Origin: Sphingobacterium sp. SGG-5
Lineage (GTDB): Bacteria; Bacteroidota; Bacteroidia; Sphingobacteriales; Sphingobacteriaceae
Reading direction: 5' to 3'
Length of the DNA: 64,000 nt
NCBI RefSeq assembly: GCF_011043525.1
Contig: NZ_JAAKGO010000002.1
Coordinates: 434,001 to 498,000 of the forward strand
The translations under genes were made by a program, and so were the position numbers. How positions within the stretch are numbered: position 1 is the first letter of the stretch; every line of letters starts with the position of its first letter. The notes below the pieces were generated by a model. The model searched no databases. It saw nothing but the letters and a program-made list of their open reading frames with translations, and had not been told where the DNA came from. Of the stretch, positions 26,258 to 35,834 are shown piece by piece.

Positions 26258-27895
26258 TTAGTCAAAGCTGATCGTTAATGTTTCATTCTGTTCCCAATTG
26301 GCACGTATGGTAAATGTTTTATCGAAATACCATATGGGTTCAGCTTGGGTTTGCATGTAATAATCAGCTCCATCCCATCTGCCGTTATTATTGAGGTCTT
26401 TTATAATACGGATGCTATACTTTCCGCCTGGAAATTTAATATAGCTCATCGTATTTTTATTCCGTATGATCTGACTGTCATAGACATTCTTTTTTGATTC
26501 ATCGATCAGCTGCATGATATAACTTACGTCCGGTTCAAGGCCATTCAAGGTGAAGATAATATCACCGTAGTTGTCCGACTCGTCTAAGGTAAAGGTTCGT
26601 TTTGTTTCTTTATTCGACGCGTTAAAAGGCGTCAGTATTGCGTTTTCTTCGATGACTAATTCGTAATTTTTATTCGCTTTCCAGTTGTATCGGATATGGT
26701 ATAAATTTTCGTCTATGGTATCTTGCTGTAGCTGGAAATTTCTTCTTGATACAGAGTCTTCCAGGATCTGTACTTTATTTTTATCAATGGAAGCTATTGG
26801 CTTTTTAGCCGTTAACGTGATGTGTTTTACTTTGTCGACTTTGTTGTTAATATTAAATAGCGGAATGACTTCCGTATCATATTTTTCATTTTTACCGCGT
26901 CGTATGAGTATAGTATCCAACACATTTTCATTATTGACCAACTGGAACTTAATGGAGTCGAATTCCATTTTTTCAACAAATACAAAAGCGGAATCATTGT
27001 TTCGTGTGAAACGTACGATTTTATTGGCATCTAATTCTACCGGATCGATAATATGTAGGTGAGGCGTGTCTACCGGTTGGTTGAAGGTGAGTAGGATCGT
27101 TGCGTCTTTTTCTATTTTCTTTTCTATTGTCCGATATTCCTGAGGCTTTCCTTTAGAATATTCGATATGGATATTCGATACGTTTTTATCCAATCTGATG
27201 CTGTCTGCCAGGAAGCCTAACAGTTCATCCGGATTATTGTAAACCCTATCGTTATTTTGCTCCTTAAGTGCATATATGCGATAGGTATCCTCACGTAAAT
27301 TTCGAAATTGGAAATTTCCAGAAGTGTCTACTGTGGTGAAGATATTTGCTTTCTTTTTCCCGAAGATTGAATCCTGTCGGGTGGGTATAAGTAAAACCTT
27401 AACTTCTTTGTCTTCCTTTTCATCGAAAACGCCGGTATAAGCATTTGTAACTGAACCTGATATCATAAGGGAGTCTAATTCTGGACCAGTGGCGAATACA
27501 TAGGTATAGTTTACGATGGGATTTCCTTCGTTGTAGTCGACTAAACCTTTACCGAAATTGATTGTATAGGTGGTGTTTTCTTCTAAGGAGTCTGGTAATT
27601 TGATATGTAGCCTCTTTTTCCTTACTTTATAGTCCGGTTGTTTTTCCACATCTGGCGTGATACTAAATTCCTTGAATTGATTATTGAGTTTGATAAATTC
27701 ATCAAACGTCAGTACGATCTCTTCAGCGGTAAAGTTACGTGTTAGATTTTCCGGGAATTCGGTTAATAGAACAGGTGGGAGGGAGTCCTTAGGTCCACCG
27801 GTTGGCCGTTGCATATTTGCACAATGAAAGAAAGTAAGCGATATAAGGGTTATAAAGCCTAATAGTACGAGTCGCTGAAGTATAAGATTTGTCAT
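26258..27895 (-). CDS. Ig-like (Big_5/SbsA type) domain lipoprotein
   Basis: A lipoprotein of about 545 residues. The ATG at 27895 is preferred to the one three codons upstream. The leader ends in FFHC and is followed by QRPTGGPKDSLPPVL, a start common to a Bacteroidota family of Big_5 Ig-like proteins. Residues about 45-140 form the Ig-like domain (EIVLTFDEFIKLNNQF, then ENTTYTINFGKGL); the rest is beta-rich, ending in a DLNNNGRWDG-like calcium-type loop. The role is unknown, probably a cell-envelope structure. It converges with the gamma-CA gene, 6 bp apart. Confidence 0.8.
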   Translation of the reverse strand: MTNLILQRLVLLGFITLISLTFFHCANMQRPTGGPKDSLPPVLLTEFPENLTRNFTAEEIVLTFDEFIKLNNQFKEFSITPDVEKQPDYKVRKKRLHIKLPDSLEENTTYTINFGKGLVDYNEGNPIVNYTYVFATGPELDSLMISGSVTNAYTGVFDEKEDKEVKVLLIPTRQDSIFGKKKANIFTTVDTSGNFQFRNLREDTYRIYALKEQNNDRVYNNPDELLGFLADSIRLDKNVSNIHIEYSKGKPQEYRTIEKKIEKDATILLTFNQPVDTPHLHIIDPVELDANKIVRFTRNNDSAFVFVEKMEFDSIKFQLVNNENVLDTILIRRGKNEKYDTEVIPLFNINNKVDKVKHITLTAKKPIASIDKNKVQILEDSVSRRNFQLQQDTIDENLYHIRYNWKANKNYELVIEENAILTPFNASNKETKRTFTLDESDNYGDIIFTLNGLEPDVSYIMQLIDESKKNVYDSQIIRNKNTMSYIKFPGGKYSIRIIKDLNNNGRWDGADYYMQTQAEPIWYFDKTFTIRANWEQNETLTISFD

Positions 27896-27963
27896 AACTT
27901 GCAAGATGTTTCTTCCATCGCTTTAATTCGAATTATTTATATATAATACTGATAATCAATATT

Positions 27964-29823
27964 TTAACTCATATAAACCATCAATACACTGATATCTGAT
28001 GGCGAAACTCCGGATATTCTCGAAGCTTGACCCAGTGTACGTGGTTTTATTTTTAATAATTTCTCACGCGCTTCTATCGAAAGAGAAGTTAATGAAGAAT
28101 AGTCAAAATTAGGATTAATTTCCTTATCCTCCATCTTTTTCATTTTGTTTACGATTTCCATTTCTTTTTCAAAGTAACTATCGTATTTTATTTTTATTTC
28201 TGCTTGCTCGATTGTCGCTTCGTCAAATTGATGTAGGAACATGCTAAGATCTTGATCACTTTCGGCGAGATGCTGTATGTTTATCTGTGGTCGGGATAGA
28301 ATACTGAATAGCTTTGTTTTTTGCTGTACCGGTGATGTATTTTCCCGTAGTAAGATGGGGTTGATACTTTCCTGGGTAATACTTTTTGTTTTGAGGTAGG
28401 CCACAATAGCGTCTGAGTTTTTGACTTTATCTGCTACGATTTGTAGTCTTTCATCCGATACCAATCCTAACTTGTGCGCCAGTGGTGTGAGGCGTATATC
28501 TGCATTGTCTTGACGAAGTAGTAAACGATGTTCTGCGCGGGAGGTAAACATACGATAGGGTTCTTCCGTACCTTTCGTTACCAGATCATCGATGAGTACG
28601 CCGATATAGGATTCGGATCGTTTTAATATAAGTTCATGTTGATCATTTATACGCTGATGGGCGTTGACCCCGGCGACGAACCCTTGTGCAGCAGCCTCTT
28701 CATAGCCTGTTGTTCCGTTTATTTGTCCGGCAAAGAATAGATGTTTCACGCGGAGCGTCTCCAATGTAATATCCAATTGCATGGGTGGGAAATAGTCGTA
28801 TTCTATGGCATAACCCGGGCGATAGAGCTTAGCGTTCTCAAAACCAGGTATAAGGCGGATAGCTTTTTGTTGTACATCCTCCGGTAATGACGTGGAGAAT
28901 CCGTTTACATAAATTTCGACGGTTTTAAATCCCTCCGGTTCGACGAATATCTGATGCCGATCACGTTCAGCAAATCTATTGATCTTGTCTTCGATAGATG
29001 GACAGTAACGGGGTCCTAATCCTTTAATACGGCCGGTGAACATCGGAGATTTTTCGAAGCCTGTTTTGAGCACTTCATGCACCTTGTCATTTGTATAGGT
29101 AATCCAGCAGCATCGTTGTTCCGTAGGGGTATCCACAGCAGTAAATGAGAAGGTACTTTTCTTCTCATCCCCCCATTGCTCTTCCATGACATTATAGTTG
29201 AGGCTTCTTCCATCTACCCGTGGTGGGGTTCCGGTTTTCATCCTTCCGGATTCAAAACCTAAGGCAACGAGTTGCTCCGTTAAACCTGTGGCTGCTTTCT
29301 CTCCGGTACGTCCACCGCCAAATTTTTTCTCTCCAATATGTATAAGACCATTTAAGAAAGTTCCGTTGGTCAACACCACTGCGTCTGCTTCAATCCGTAT
29401 CCCCAATGACGTCACGACACCTTTAGCTTTACCATTTTCGACGATCACTTCCTTAACGGTATCTTGCCATATATCCAGATTTGGGATAGCTTCTAATTGC
29501 AACCTCCATTCTTCGGCAAAGCGCATGCGGTCGTTCTGGGCACGAGGACTCCACATGGCTGGGCCTTTCGATTTATTAAGCATACGAAATTGAATAGTAG
29601 ATTTATCTGCTATGATTCCCGTATAACCGCCCATGGCATCTATCTCCCGAACAATCTGTCCTTTTGCTACCCCACCAATAGCTGGATTACAACTCATCTG
29701 TGCGATGACTCCCATATTCATTGTTATGAGAAGGGTAGAAGATCCTAAGTTTGCTGCAGCTGCAGCTGCCTCACATCCAGCATGACCTGCACCGACTACA
29801 ATTACATTATATTTTTTAAACAT
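27964..29823 (-). CDS. mnmG: tRNA uridine-5-carboxymethylaminomethyl modification enzyme
   Basis: A 619-residue FAD protein (GidA) that, with MnmE, modifies U34 of certain tRNAs. The N-terminus [18 protein letters not shown] is the FAD site; [22 protein letters not shown] and [14 protein letters not shown] are signature segments, and the C-terminal helical domain ends [18 protein letters not shown]. In many bacteria mnmG lies beside the replication origin. Here two parS-like palindromes occupy its upstream leader and a DnaA-box-like cluster lies about 4 kb from its 3' end. Confidence 0.97.
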   Translation of the reverse strand: MFKKYNVIVVGAGHAGCEAAAAAANLGSSTLLITMNMGVIAQMSCNPAIGGVAKGQIVREIDAMGGYTGIIADKSTIQFRMLNKSKGPAMWSPRAQNDRMRFAEEWRLQLEAIPNLDIWQDTVKEVIVENGKAKGVVTSLGIRIEADAVVLTNGTFLNGLIHIGEKKFGGGRTGEKAATGLTEQLVALGFESGRMKTGTPPRVDGRSLNYNVMEEQWGDEKKSTFSFTAVDTPTEQRCCWITYTNDKVHEVLKTGFEKSPMFTGRIKGLGPRYCPSIEDKINRFAERDRHQIFVEPEGFKTVEIYVNGFSTSLPEDVQQKAIRLIPGFENAKLYRPGYAIEYDYFPPMQLDITLETLRVKHLFFAGQINGTTGYEEAAAQGFVAGVNAHQRINDQHELILKRSESYIGVLIDDLVTKGTEEPYRMFTSRAEHRLLLRQDNADIRLTPLAHKLGLVSDERLQIVADKVKNSDAIVAYLKTKSITQESINPILLRENTSPVQQKTKLFSILSRPQINIQHLAESDQDLSMFLHQFDEATIEQAEIKIKYDSYFEKEMEIVNKMKKMEDKEINPNFDYSSLTSLSIEAREKLLKIKPRTLGQASRISGVSPSDISVLMVYMS

Positions 29824-29834
29824 ATTTCACTTTT

Positions 29835-29880
29835 TGTTCCACGTGGAAAAAATATAGAACATACAGTTTCACGTGGAACG
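29835..29880. promoter_or_regulatory. Two parS-like ParB-binding palindromes
   Basis: TGTTCCACGTGGAAAA (29835-29850) holds a perfect 12-bp palindrome TTCCACGTGGAA. AGTTTCACGTGGAACG (29865-29880) lies 30 bp further. Both match the ParB site family (consensus TGTTNCACGTGAAACA and its TTCCACGTGGAA variant) at nearly every position. They lie between mnmG and the ABC-F gene. The sequence match is direct; ParB binding is inferred. Confidence 0.65.
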
Positions 29881-29883
29881 GGA

Positions 29884-31758
29884 TTATAAAAATTCAGCTA
29901 ATGCTAACCACCTATCTGATTTTTCATCTAAGGCTTGTTGTAGTTTTTCTATTTCTTTAGCTTTTTCTGTTATTTCCGTATGCGCTGTTAAGCTAGCTAA
30001 CGAATTCGTTTTCTCTATTATCTCTTTTTCTATTTCTTGAATATCCAATTCCAACTCTTCATATTCCCGCTGTTCCTTATAACTCAATTTCTTTTTTATC
30101 GTTGAGTTATCTGTTTCTTCTATTTTAGGATATTCAACCTTTTTTTGTTTTTCCTGCTCTTTTTGTTCTTTCAACTGCTGTTCTTGTTCTGACTTGAAAT
30201 CAGCATAGTTGCCATTATATAAACGTACAGTTCCGTTTCCTTCAAATACAAAAAGCTGATCCGTTAACTTATCAATAAGATATCTATCGTGTGATACGAG
30301 GAGTAAGATACCAGAATAGTTTAAAAGAAAATCTTCCAACACGTTTAAGGTATCAATGTCGAGGTCATTAGAAGGCTCATCCAGTATTAAAAAATTAGGA
30401 TTCGCCATCAGTACGCGCATAAGTTGAAGTCGCTTCTTTTCACCACCGCTGAGTTTACTGACAAAGCCGAATTGTTTTTCTGGTGGAAACAGAAAAAGTG
30501 TCAGCAGTTGAGATGCTGTAATAGTATCGCCATTTGCCATTTGTATAAAGTCGGCTATTTTTTTTACAACATCAATGACTCTTTCATCTTCGGTGAATTG
30601 TAATCCTCCTTGTTTATAATATCCGTATTTTGTGGTTTCACCTACAATGATACTTCCCTGATCGAGGGGGATTTCTTGCGTGATAAGATTTAGAAAAGTA
30701 CTCTTGCCCGTACCGTTCTTACCGGCTAAACCAATCCGATCTCCCTTTTTGAAGATATAGGTGAAATCACGGATGATGGTATGACCGCTAAAAGATTTAC
30801 TGATATTCTCGATTTCTAATATTTTGGATCCTTGTCTGGCCACTTTTACGCTAAGTTGCACCTGATCTTGCTGACGGGGGCCTTTTGCTTTTTCTTCCAG
30901 TTCATAAAAGGCATCAATTCTTGCCTTTGATTTCGTACCTCGTGCCTGAGGTTGCCTGCGCATCCATTCCAGCTCTTTGCGTAGTAGATTTCTTGCTTTT
31001 TCGGCAATTAACGTGTCGTTGTATTCCCGTTCCGCTTTCTTTTCTAGGAAATAAGCGTAATTTCCTTTATAAGTGAATACGTTTCCCTTGCTTAGTTCAC
31101 GTATTTCTGTGGAGATATTGTCCAGAAAATATCGGTCGTGGGAAACGGTAATTACGGTTTTTTGACCTGTGGTGAGTATTTTTTCCAGCCACTCAATGGT
31201 TTCAATATCCAGATGATTCGTCGGTTCGTCAAGGATATAAACTTCCGGATCGTCTATGAGAAGTTTCGCAAGAGAGAGTCTTTTTTTCTGTCCGCCGGAC
31301 AAGTCGTTGATCCGCTGATTAAAATCTGTGATCTGGAGACGATTTAAAATGGTTTTGATATCATTTTCATATTCCCAAGCATTCAGTGCGGTAAGCCTGT
31401 CACTTAAGATAATCAGTTTTTCACTATCAATTTCCTGATTATCAATAAGTTGCTCATATTCCCGTATGACCTGTTGACGTTCGTTATCTGCACTGAAAAT
31501 AAAATCATTGACCGTATTCAGATCTTTAAAATCAGGTTCCTGTGGAAGATATCCTATTTTTATTCCTTTCTCTTTTACAACGCTTCCTTCCTGAGGCGCA
31601 AGAACTTCCGCTAAAATCTTCAATAGGGTAGATTTTCCGGTTCCATTGATACCCACTAACGCAATCCGATCTCCTCGCTGTAAAGAGAAGTTCAGATTTT
31701 TAAATAACCATTTATCGTGAAAAGAGTGCCCGACAAGTTCTGTACTTAATATACTCAC
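29884..31758 (-). CDS. ABC-F family ATPase, Uup-like
   Basis: A 624-residue soluble protein with two ABC ATPase domains. Walker A motifs are GINGTGKSTL (near 36) and GKNGTGKSTF (near 345); signatures LSGGQKKRLSLAKLL and LSGGEKKRLQLMRVL; Walker B YILDEPTNHLD and LILDEPSNDLD. The ABC-F linker between the domains contains LRKELEWMRRQPQARGTKSKAR. The charged C-terminal coiled coil (about 545-624) is typical of Uup. ABC-F proteins act on ribosomes; Uup also influences branched DNA, but the exact role here cannot be read. Confidence 0.92.
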   Translation of the reverse strand: MSILSTELVGHSFHDKWLFKNLNFSLQRGDRIALVGINGTGKSTLLKILAEVLAPQEGSVVKEKGIKIGYLPQEPDFKDLNTVNDFIFSADNERQQVIREYEQLIDNQEIDSEKLIILSDRLTALNAWEYENDIKTILNRLQITDFNQRINDLSGGQKKRLSLAKLLIDDPEVYILDEPTNHLDIETIEWLEKILTTGQKTVITVSHDRYFLDNISTEIRELSKGNVFTYKGNYAYFLEKKAEREYNDTLIAEKARNLLRKELEWMRRQPQARGTKSKARIDAFYELEEKAKGPRQQDQVQLSVKVARQGSKILEIENISKSFSGHTIIRDFTYIFKKGDRIGLAGKNGTGKSTFLNLITQEIPLDQGSIIVGETTKYGYYKQGGLQFTEDERVIDVVKKIADFIQMANGDTITASQLLTLFLFPPEKQFGFVSKLSGGEKKRLQLMRVLMANPNFLILDEPSNDLDIDTLNVLEDFLLNYSGILLLVSHDRYLIDKLTDQLFVFEGNGTVRLYNGNYADFKSEQEQQLKEQKEQEKQKKVEYPKIEETDNSTIKKKLSYKEQREYEELELDIQEIEKEIIEKTNSLASLTAHTEITEKAKEIEKLQQALDEKSDRWLALAEFL

Positions 31759-31868
31759 GCTATTTTTTGTTTTTTTCTATGAACGATCGGATGTCTAAAA
31801 CGGTATAATATACTTTTCCGACTCCTTCATTCAAGATACAAAAGTACGTAAATATTTGCTTTCGTCTA

Positions 31869-32354
31869 TTAAAAGAGGTGCAGGGATGTCAGCAGCCATC
31901 GTGCCACAAACCAGAAAAAAACGAATGTAGCCGCACACAGTATAAAAAGTACAATCAATATGATCACAATTATTCCTTTGGCACTTCCCTGATGCTTGTT
32001 TTCAAAATAGTGTTCACGAAGGAGCGTCATATTTCTTCTGTTTGCCTTAAAAAAGAAATCAAAAATATATCCAACGAAGGGAATCGCACCAATAACCGCA
32101 TCCAAGAGAATATTTACCAACATTTTAGCGACGACCTTAGACCCAACTCCATTTCTGAACATAAAAATAATCATTACCAGAGAGATGCCGAAGGAAACAA
32201 CCTGGCCAGCGTAAGGTATGAGGTTCAGGATGGGGTCCACCCCAAAGCGGAACCCCCACAGATTAAATTTATTGTCTAATGCCGAAGAGATACGATCAAG
32301 CCAAAAAAAGTCATTTTTGCGGATTTCTTCCGGGGTAAGATAATCTTTCTTCAT
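31869..32354 (-). CDS. DUF4112 domain-containing membrane protein
   Basis: A 161-residue protein whose FGVDPILNLIPYAGQ and GAIPFVGYIFDFFFKAN segments are characteristic of DUF4112. Membrane segments are likely at about 45-65, 75-95 and 130-155, the last ending near the C-terminus. Function is unknown. Its ATG overlaps the stop of the SIMPL gene (TAATG), so translation of the two is coupled. Confidence 0.85.
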   Translation of the reverse strand: MKKDYLTPEEIRKNDFFWLDRISSALDNKFNLWGFRFGVDPILNLIPYAGQVVSFGISLVMIIFMFRNGVGSKVVAKMLVNILLDAVIGAIPFVGYIFDFFFKANRRNMTLLREHYFENKHQGSAKGIIVIILIVLFILCAATFVFFWFVARWLLTSLHLF

Positions 32355-33070
32355 TATTTTAGCTCGAAAACGCCATCCACATAGCAGGTCAGCTTAAGTG
32401 GACGGATATCTATATTCAATTCCTCCGTCATTGCTCCGGCAGCATTGTCCGCACTTGCTGCTTTAGCATACATCCGAGGGGTTGGAACAAGATCATTAAA
32501 GTTAATATTACTGTTGTCATTGATAACCAGTACTTTTCCTACCGTTTGCCCATCTGCCGCTGCTAATATTTCTGCATTATACCGTGCGTCTTTAACAGCT
32601 GCAGTTTTAAGTTCTTTCTCTATTTGGCGTTTCTGCGTATGATCGTAACCGCTGATGGAGGTTGTTTGTATGCCTTGTGGATCTATTTTATCCAGCATTA
32701 TATTTAAGCCATTGAGATTGGTCACTTTAATACGATACTGACGAGACTGCAAAAGTTCGTTATTTTTCTTTTTTGTCTCGTAATTGTAGCTGTATATATT
32801 CTGTATGGTAAAATCTTCTTTTTTTACCCCAGCGGCCATGGCTGCATCAAAGAGTTGTTTTTCCAATGTTTCGATGAAGACCTTTTTCTTCATATTACCA
32901 TCCATATAAAACTCTTTCAGACTAATGGAAAGATAGACGATATCTGGTGTTATTTCCCGTTCGGCGTATCCCTTGGTGGCCACCTTTCGGCTGTTTTCGA
33001 TGTTCATGTTTTGCGCTTTTACCATAGCTACACTAGCTATAATTAAAAATAAAGTGAATCCTTTTTTCAT
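32354..33070 (-). CDS. SIMPL (DUF541) domain periplasmic protein
   Basis: A 238-residue secreted protein. The N-terminal signal peptide (FTLFLIIASVAMVKAQN) is followed by the SIMPL domain: VATKGYAEREITPDIVYLSI, then KKEDFTIQNIYSYNYE, and a C-terminal ADAAVKDARYNAEILA-like helix (AAVKDARYNAEILAAADG) with TCYVDGVFELK at the end. SIMPL proteins occur in many bacterial envelopes and are linked to stress, but have no agreed biochemical role. It is the first gene of a two-gene unit with DUF4112. Confidence 0.88.
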   Translation of the reverse strand: MKKGFTLFLIIASVAMVKAQNMNIENSRKVATKGYAEREITPDIVYLSISLKEFYMDGNMKKKVFIETLEKQLFDAAMAAGVKKEDFTIQNIYSYNYETKKKNNELLQSRQYRIKVTNLNGLNIMLDKIDPQGIQTTSISGYDHTQKRQIEKELKTAAVKDARYNAEILAAADGQTVGKVLVINDNSNINFNDLVPTPRMYAKAASADNAAGAMTEELNIDIRPLKLTCYVDGVFELK

Positions 33071-33204
33071 GATCTGTATGTATTATTAAGCTAATTATGC
33101 TAAGATAGACAAAGAAAATGCAATAATGTTTAATTCGGATTTTTTTAAATAAATCGGAGCAATTGATTTTTAAATATTATCTTTAAAAAAAATACAATAA
33201 AATA

Positions 33205-33396
33205 ATGCAAGAAGGTAAAGTAAAATTCTTTAATGAGACCAAAGGTTTCGGTTTCATCATCCCAGCGTCAGGCGAGAGCGAAATTTTTGTTCACGTTTCA
33301 GGATTAATCGACAAAATTCGTGAGGGTGACGATGTCTCTTACGAGATTGAACAAGGCCGTAAAGGTCTTAACGCGGTAAATGTAAAAGTTATCTAA
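33205..33396 (+). CDS. Cold-shock domain protein (CspA family)
   Basis: A 63-residue single cold-shock domain. It has the RNA-binding motifs KGFGFI (RNP1) and EIFVHVSG (RNP2) and the C-terminal GRKGLNAVNV. It would act as an RNA chaperone. The gene is monocistronic with a strong terminator 25 bp downstream. Confidence 0.95.
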   Translation: MQEGKVKFFNETKGFGFIIPASGESEIFVHVSGLIDKIREGDDVSYEIEQGRKGLNAVNVKVI

Positions 33397-33421
33397 ATAG
33401 ATTCTATATATATTTATTGTG

Positions 33422-33456
33422 AAAAAGCCCGAAACACACTTGTTTCGGGCTTTTTT
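33422..33456. terminator. Bidirectional intrinsic terminator between cspA-like gene and DUF805 gene
   Basis: A perfect 13-bp stem (AAAAGCCCGAAAC with GTTTCGGGCTTTT) and a 6-base loop, with T-tracts on both strands. It ends the cold-shock gene on plus and the DUF805 gene on minus. Confidence 0.92.
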
Positions 33457-33467
33457 ACTTGTATACC

Positions 33468-33890
33468 CTAATAGCTGTTACTGTTTATGTTCTGTGATCC
33501 AGAAAAAGGATCAAGGTGTTCTTCGCTTTTTGGGTCTGGCCCGTATGCATTAGGACCTTTATCTCCCTCAAGAATCAATAAATAAAGTATATATAGATTC
33601 ACAAGAGGAATAAAGGCAAGAATAACATACCAAGTTGGTTTTCCGGTATCGTGCAAGCGACGAACAGTAACCCCCAAGCTGGGAATAAGGAGTCCGAGAT
33701 AAGCAATCCATAAGACAAAGCTGAGGAGACCACCTAAAGTGCTGCTTACCCAAGAGATAATACTGACAACGAGCGATAGCGCAAGATATAGCACAAAGAC
33801 GTATAGTGTATACATCCAATATTCCTTACGGCGTGCTCGCCCTTCAAAGTTTGCGTAGTTGTCGCGAACGACTTTTAAGAACCATTCCAT
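33468..33890 (-). CDS. DUF805 domain-containing membrane protein
   Basis: A 140-residue inner membrane protein. The start (WFLKVVRDNYANFEGRARRKEYW) and the SLGVTVRRLHDTGKPTWY segment are diagnostic of DUF805. Three to four membrane helices span about 28-55, 58-80 and 92-112; the C-terminal tail is polar and ends near YGPDPKSEEHLDPF. Function is unknown. It shares the bidirectional terminator with the cold-shock gene. Confidence 0.9.
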   Translation of the reverse strand: MEWFLKVVRDNYANFEGRARRKEYWMYTLYVFVLYLALSLVVSIISWVSSTLGGLLSFVLWIAYLGLLIPSLGVTVRRLHDTGKPTWYVILAFIPLVNLYILYLLILEGDKGPNAYGPDPKSEEHLDPFSGSQNINSNSY

Positions 33891-33973
33891 AAATTTTTAT
33901 TTTAGTTAGTTGAAGTGTGAAAAATTGTTATAACCTACTATCAAAAATAACCTATTTTTTTTAAAGCAAAAAT

Positions 33974-34696
33974 CTAATGGAAGATTTCTTCCAGTACTTC
34001 CAAAGAATTGATCGTACCAAAGTTGTCGGTATGGAGTCTATAGAAGTTTATAATCTGTCTCAGGAGATAAGCACGATCTGCCTGTTGCATTTTAATTGAG
34101 GCAGACTTCTCGTAGCTGCTATTCAGTATGTGATGAAAGAGTGACGTGTGTGGCTCTTGCAGCACATAGGAATGGTGCGGCAAATGGTGGGTAAAGATTC
34201 CTTCTGCGAGATCAAAGTACGGTTTTTTTTCAGTGGAAGGCGTCGGTAAATAACCTAAGAACCGGCTTAATTTCATCAGGAAGCACAGATGAAAGTTTGC
34301 AGCCGAAGACTCCGTCTGATCCAGCCATAGCAGCGATTGATGAACAAAGTGAAACAAATGTGTATCCGGCTGCTGATGTTTTAACACCTTGAACAATATT
34401 TCATCCAGGAACAGCGCAATAGCACTTTTTACAACGTTGAGGGGTATATCTTGAAATACCGGTGTTTGCTGGGCCTCTTTTATATATTGTAAGTTGCTGG
34501 TTTCTTTGACATCCACAATCATTTCCAACACATGAAGAGGCTGAAGCATATTGATATGGATTCGAGCCCGTGGTTTTTTGGCGCCTTTGATTATAAATGA
34601 TTGTAGTCCAAATCCTTCTGTAAATATTTGAGCGATGACACTATTTTCAGCGTAATTAGATACTTTGATGACGATTCCTCTTGTTTTACTGATCAT
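33974..34696 (-). CDS. recO: DNA repair protein RecO
   Basis: A 240-residue recombination mediator that loads RecA in the RecF pathway. The N-terminal OB fold opens with KTRGIVIKVSNYAENSVIAQIFTEGFG and the helical part contains LFLDEILFKVLKHQQPD. The four-Cys zinc site of many RecO proteins is not visible, as I would expect for some Bacteroidota RecO. It is the only gene on this strand before the ribosomal protein operon, which diverges from it across 233 bp. Confidence 0.9.
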   Translation of the reverse strand: MISKTRGIVIKVSNYAENSVIAQIFTEGFGLQSFIIKGAKKPRARIHINMLQPLHVLEMIVDVKETSNLQYIKEAQQTPVFQDIPLNVVKSAIALFLDEILFKVLKHQQPDTHLFHFVHQSLLWLDQTESSAANFHLCFLMKLSRFLGYLPTPSTEKKPYFDLAEGIFTHHLPHHSYVLQEPHTSLFHHILNSSYEKSASIKMQQADRAYLLRQIINFYRLHTDNFGTINSLEVLEEIFH

Positions 34697-34929
34697 CTAA
34701 ATGGTATTGCCGGGGTTCGAATTGTGGATTGTTGAAAACTATTTATGCTCTTCGGACAAAGATAATGTTTATAAAACATATACATTTGCATTTCTCTCCG
34801 ACAGTATTTTTTTATTAATTCTTCTTATCTGTTGTAAATCCAAAAAGAAATATAGATATTTGCAAACTCTTTGCAGAAAATGCATGAGGGTATTATTACT
34901 GTAAATAGGCAAAACTAAAAATAAATATC

Positions 34930-35163
34930 ATGTCAAGAATTTGTGATTTAACAGGCAAAAAGGCATTAAACGGACATAAGGTTTCTCACTCCAATGTGAA
35001 GACCAAGCGTAAATTCTACCCAAATTTACAGACCAAGCGTTTTTATATTCCAGAGGAAGATCAGTGGATTACCTTAAAAGTCTCCACTTCTGCAATCCGC
35101 ACGATTAACAAAAAAGGTATCTCTGCGGTTATCGATACATTTGTTAAAAAAGGATACGTATAG
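34930..35163 (+). CDS. rpmB: 50S ribosomal protein L28
   Basis: A 77-residue ribosomal protein with the typical start MSRICDLTGKKALNGHKVSHS and C-terminal TSAIRTINKKGISAVIDTF. It is the first gene of an L28-L33-DUF4295 unit. In the 233-bp leader upstream, GATATTTG (34855-34862) is one base from the -7 consensus and has a TTG about 20 bp before it; the ORF reading through that leader is not credible as a gene. Confidence 0.97.
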   Translation: MSRICDLTGKKALNGHKVSHSNVKTKRKFYPNLQTKRFYIPEEDQWITLKVSTSAIRTINKKGISAVIDTFVKKGYV

Positions 35164-35237
35164 TCGTATTCTGCCTGTTAATTGGATATTTTAATGAACA
35201 TTAAGTCCGCCAGCTGACGGATTATATAAATAAAACA

Positions 35238-35420
35238 ATGGCTAAAAAAGGAAATAGAGTACAAGTAATTTTAGAATGTACTGAGCACAAAGAAAGTGGT
35301 CTTCCAGGGATGTCACGTTACATCACTACGAAAAACAAGAAGAATACCACGGAACGATTAGAGTTGAAAAAGTTCAATCCTGTACTGCGTAAAGTGACAG
35401 TACATAAGGAAATTAAATAG
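35238..35420 (+). CDS. rpmG: 50S ribosomal protein L33 (zinc-free type)
   Basis: A 60-residue ribosomal protein ([20 protein letters not shown] onward). Only one Cys is present, so the CxxC pairs of the zinc-binding form are absent; it is the C-minus version. It lies 74 bp after rpmB and 19 bp before the DUF4295 gene. Confidence 0.96.
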   Translation: MAKKGNRVQVILECTEHKESGLPGMSRYITTKNKKNTTERLELKKFNPVLRKVTVHKEIK

Positions 35421-35439
35421 TTAAAAATACGAGAATACC

Positions 35440-35601
35440 ATGGCAAAGAAATCGGTAGCGTCACTACAAAAAGGTGGTGGTAAGGAGTTTACTAAAGTGA
35501 TCATCACAACTAAATCTACAAAGACAGGTGCATATACTTTCAAAGAGAGTATGGTACACAATGACAGAGTAAAAGAGGTTGTGGCTGCAGCAGGCAAGTA
35601 A
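35440..35601 (+). CDS. DUF4295 small basic protein
   Basis: A 53-residue lysine-rich protein, MAKKSVASLQKGGGKEF onward, ending VKEVVAAAGK. Its position directly behind rpmG and its composition match DUF4295, a small family I know only from Bacteroidota in this location. Size, charge and operon suggest a ribosome-associated protein, but this is inference. Confidence 0.88.
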   Translation: MAKKSVASLQKGGGKEFTKVIITTKSTKTGAYTFKESMVHNDRVKEVVAAAGK

Positions 35602-35642
35602 TCAGAGACATTTCTTTTTAGAGTTTTTCTTTAAAAGACTTC

Positions 35643-35679
35643 AAAAGCCGTTTTGGTATCGTACCGAAAGGGCTTTTTT
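35643..35679 (+). terminator. Intrinsic terminator after the L28-L33-DUF4295 unit
   Basis: AAAAGCC pairs with GGCTTTT and, after one mismatch, TTTTGGTA with TACCGAAA (one G-U), closed by a 3-base loop and followed by TTTTTT. It separates the ribosomal unit from ftsY. Confidence 0.85.
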
Positions 35680-35777
35680 CATTACATTTCCGCTATAAAA
35701 TTCCTCGATAGCTGTGGAGACCTGCCTGGCGGTAAGCAGGGAACGACAATTTACTTTTATACGCAACGCAAATATAA

Positions 35778-35808
35778 TTGCATATAAAAACAAGTTTATC
35801 TAAGTTTG
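35778..35808 (+). promoter_or_regulatory. Bacteroidota-type promoter of ftsY
   Basis: TTG at 35778-35780, a 20-bp spacer and TAAGTTTG at 35801-35808 fit the Bacteroidota consensus (TTG/TTTG, 19-20 bp, TAnnTTTG). Transcription would start about 20 bp before the ftsY ATG at 35835. Confidence 0.7.
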
Positions 35809-35834
35809 ATTCCAGAGAATATTAATTGTCAAAC

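Noticed and set aside
34701..34904. 68-codon plus-strand ORF before rpmB
   Set aside because: It fills a promoter region, has a poor protein-like composition and no recognisable motif.
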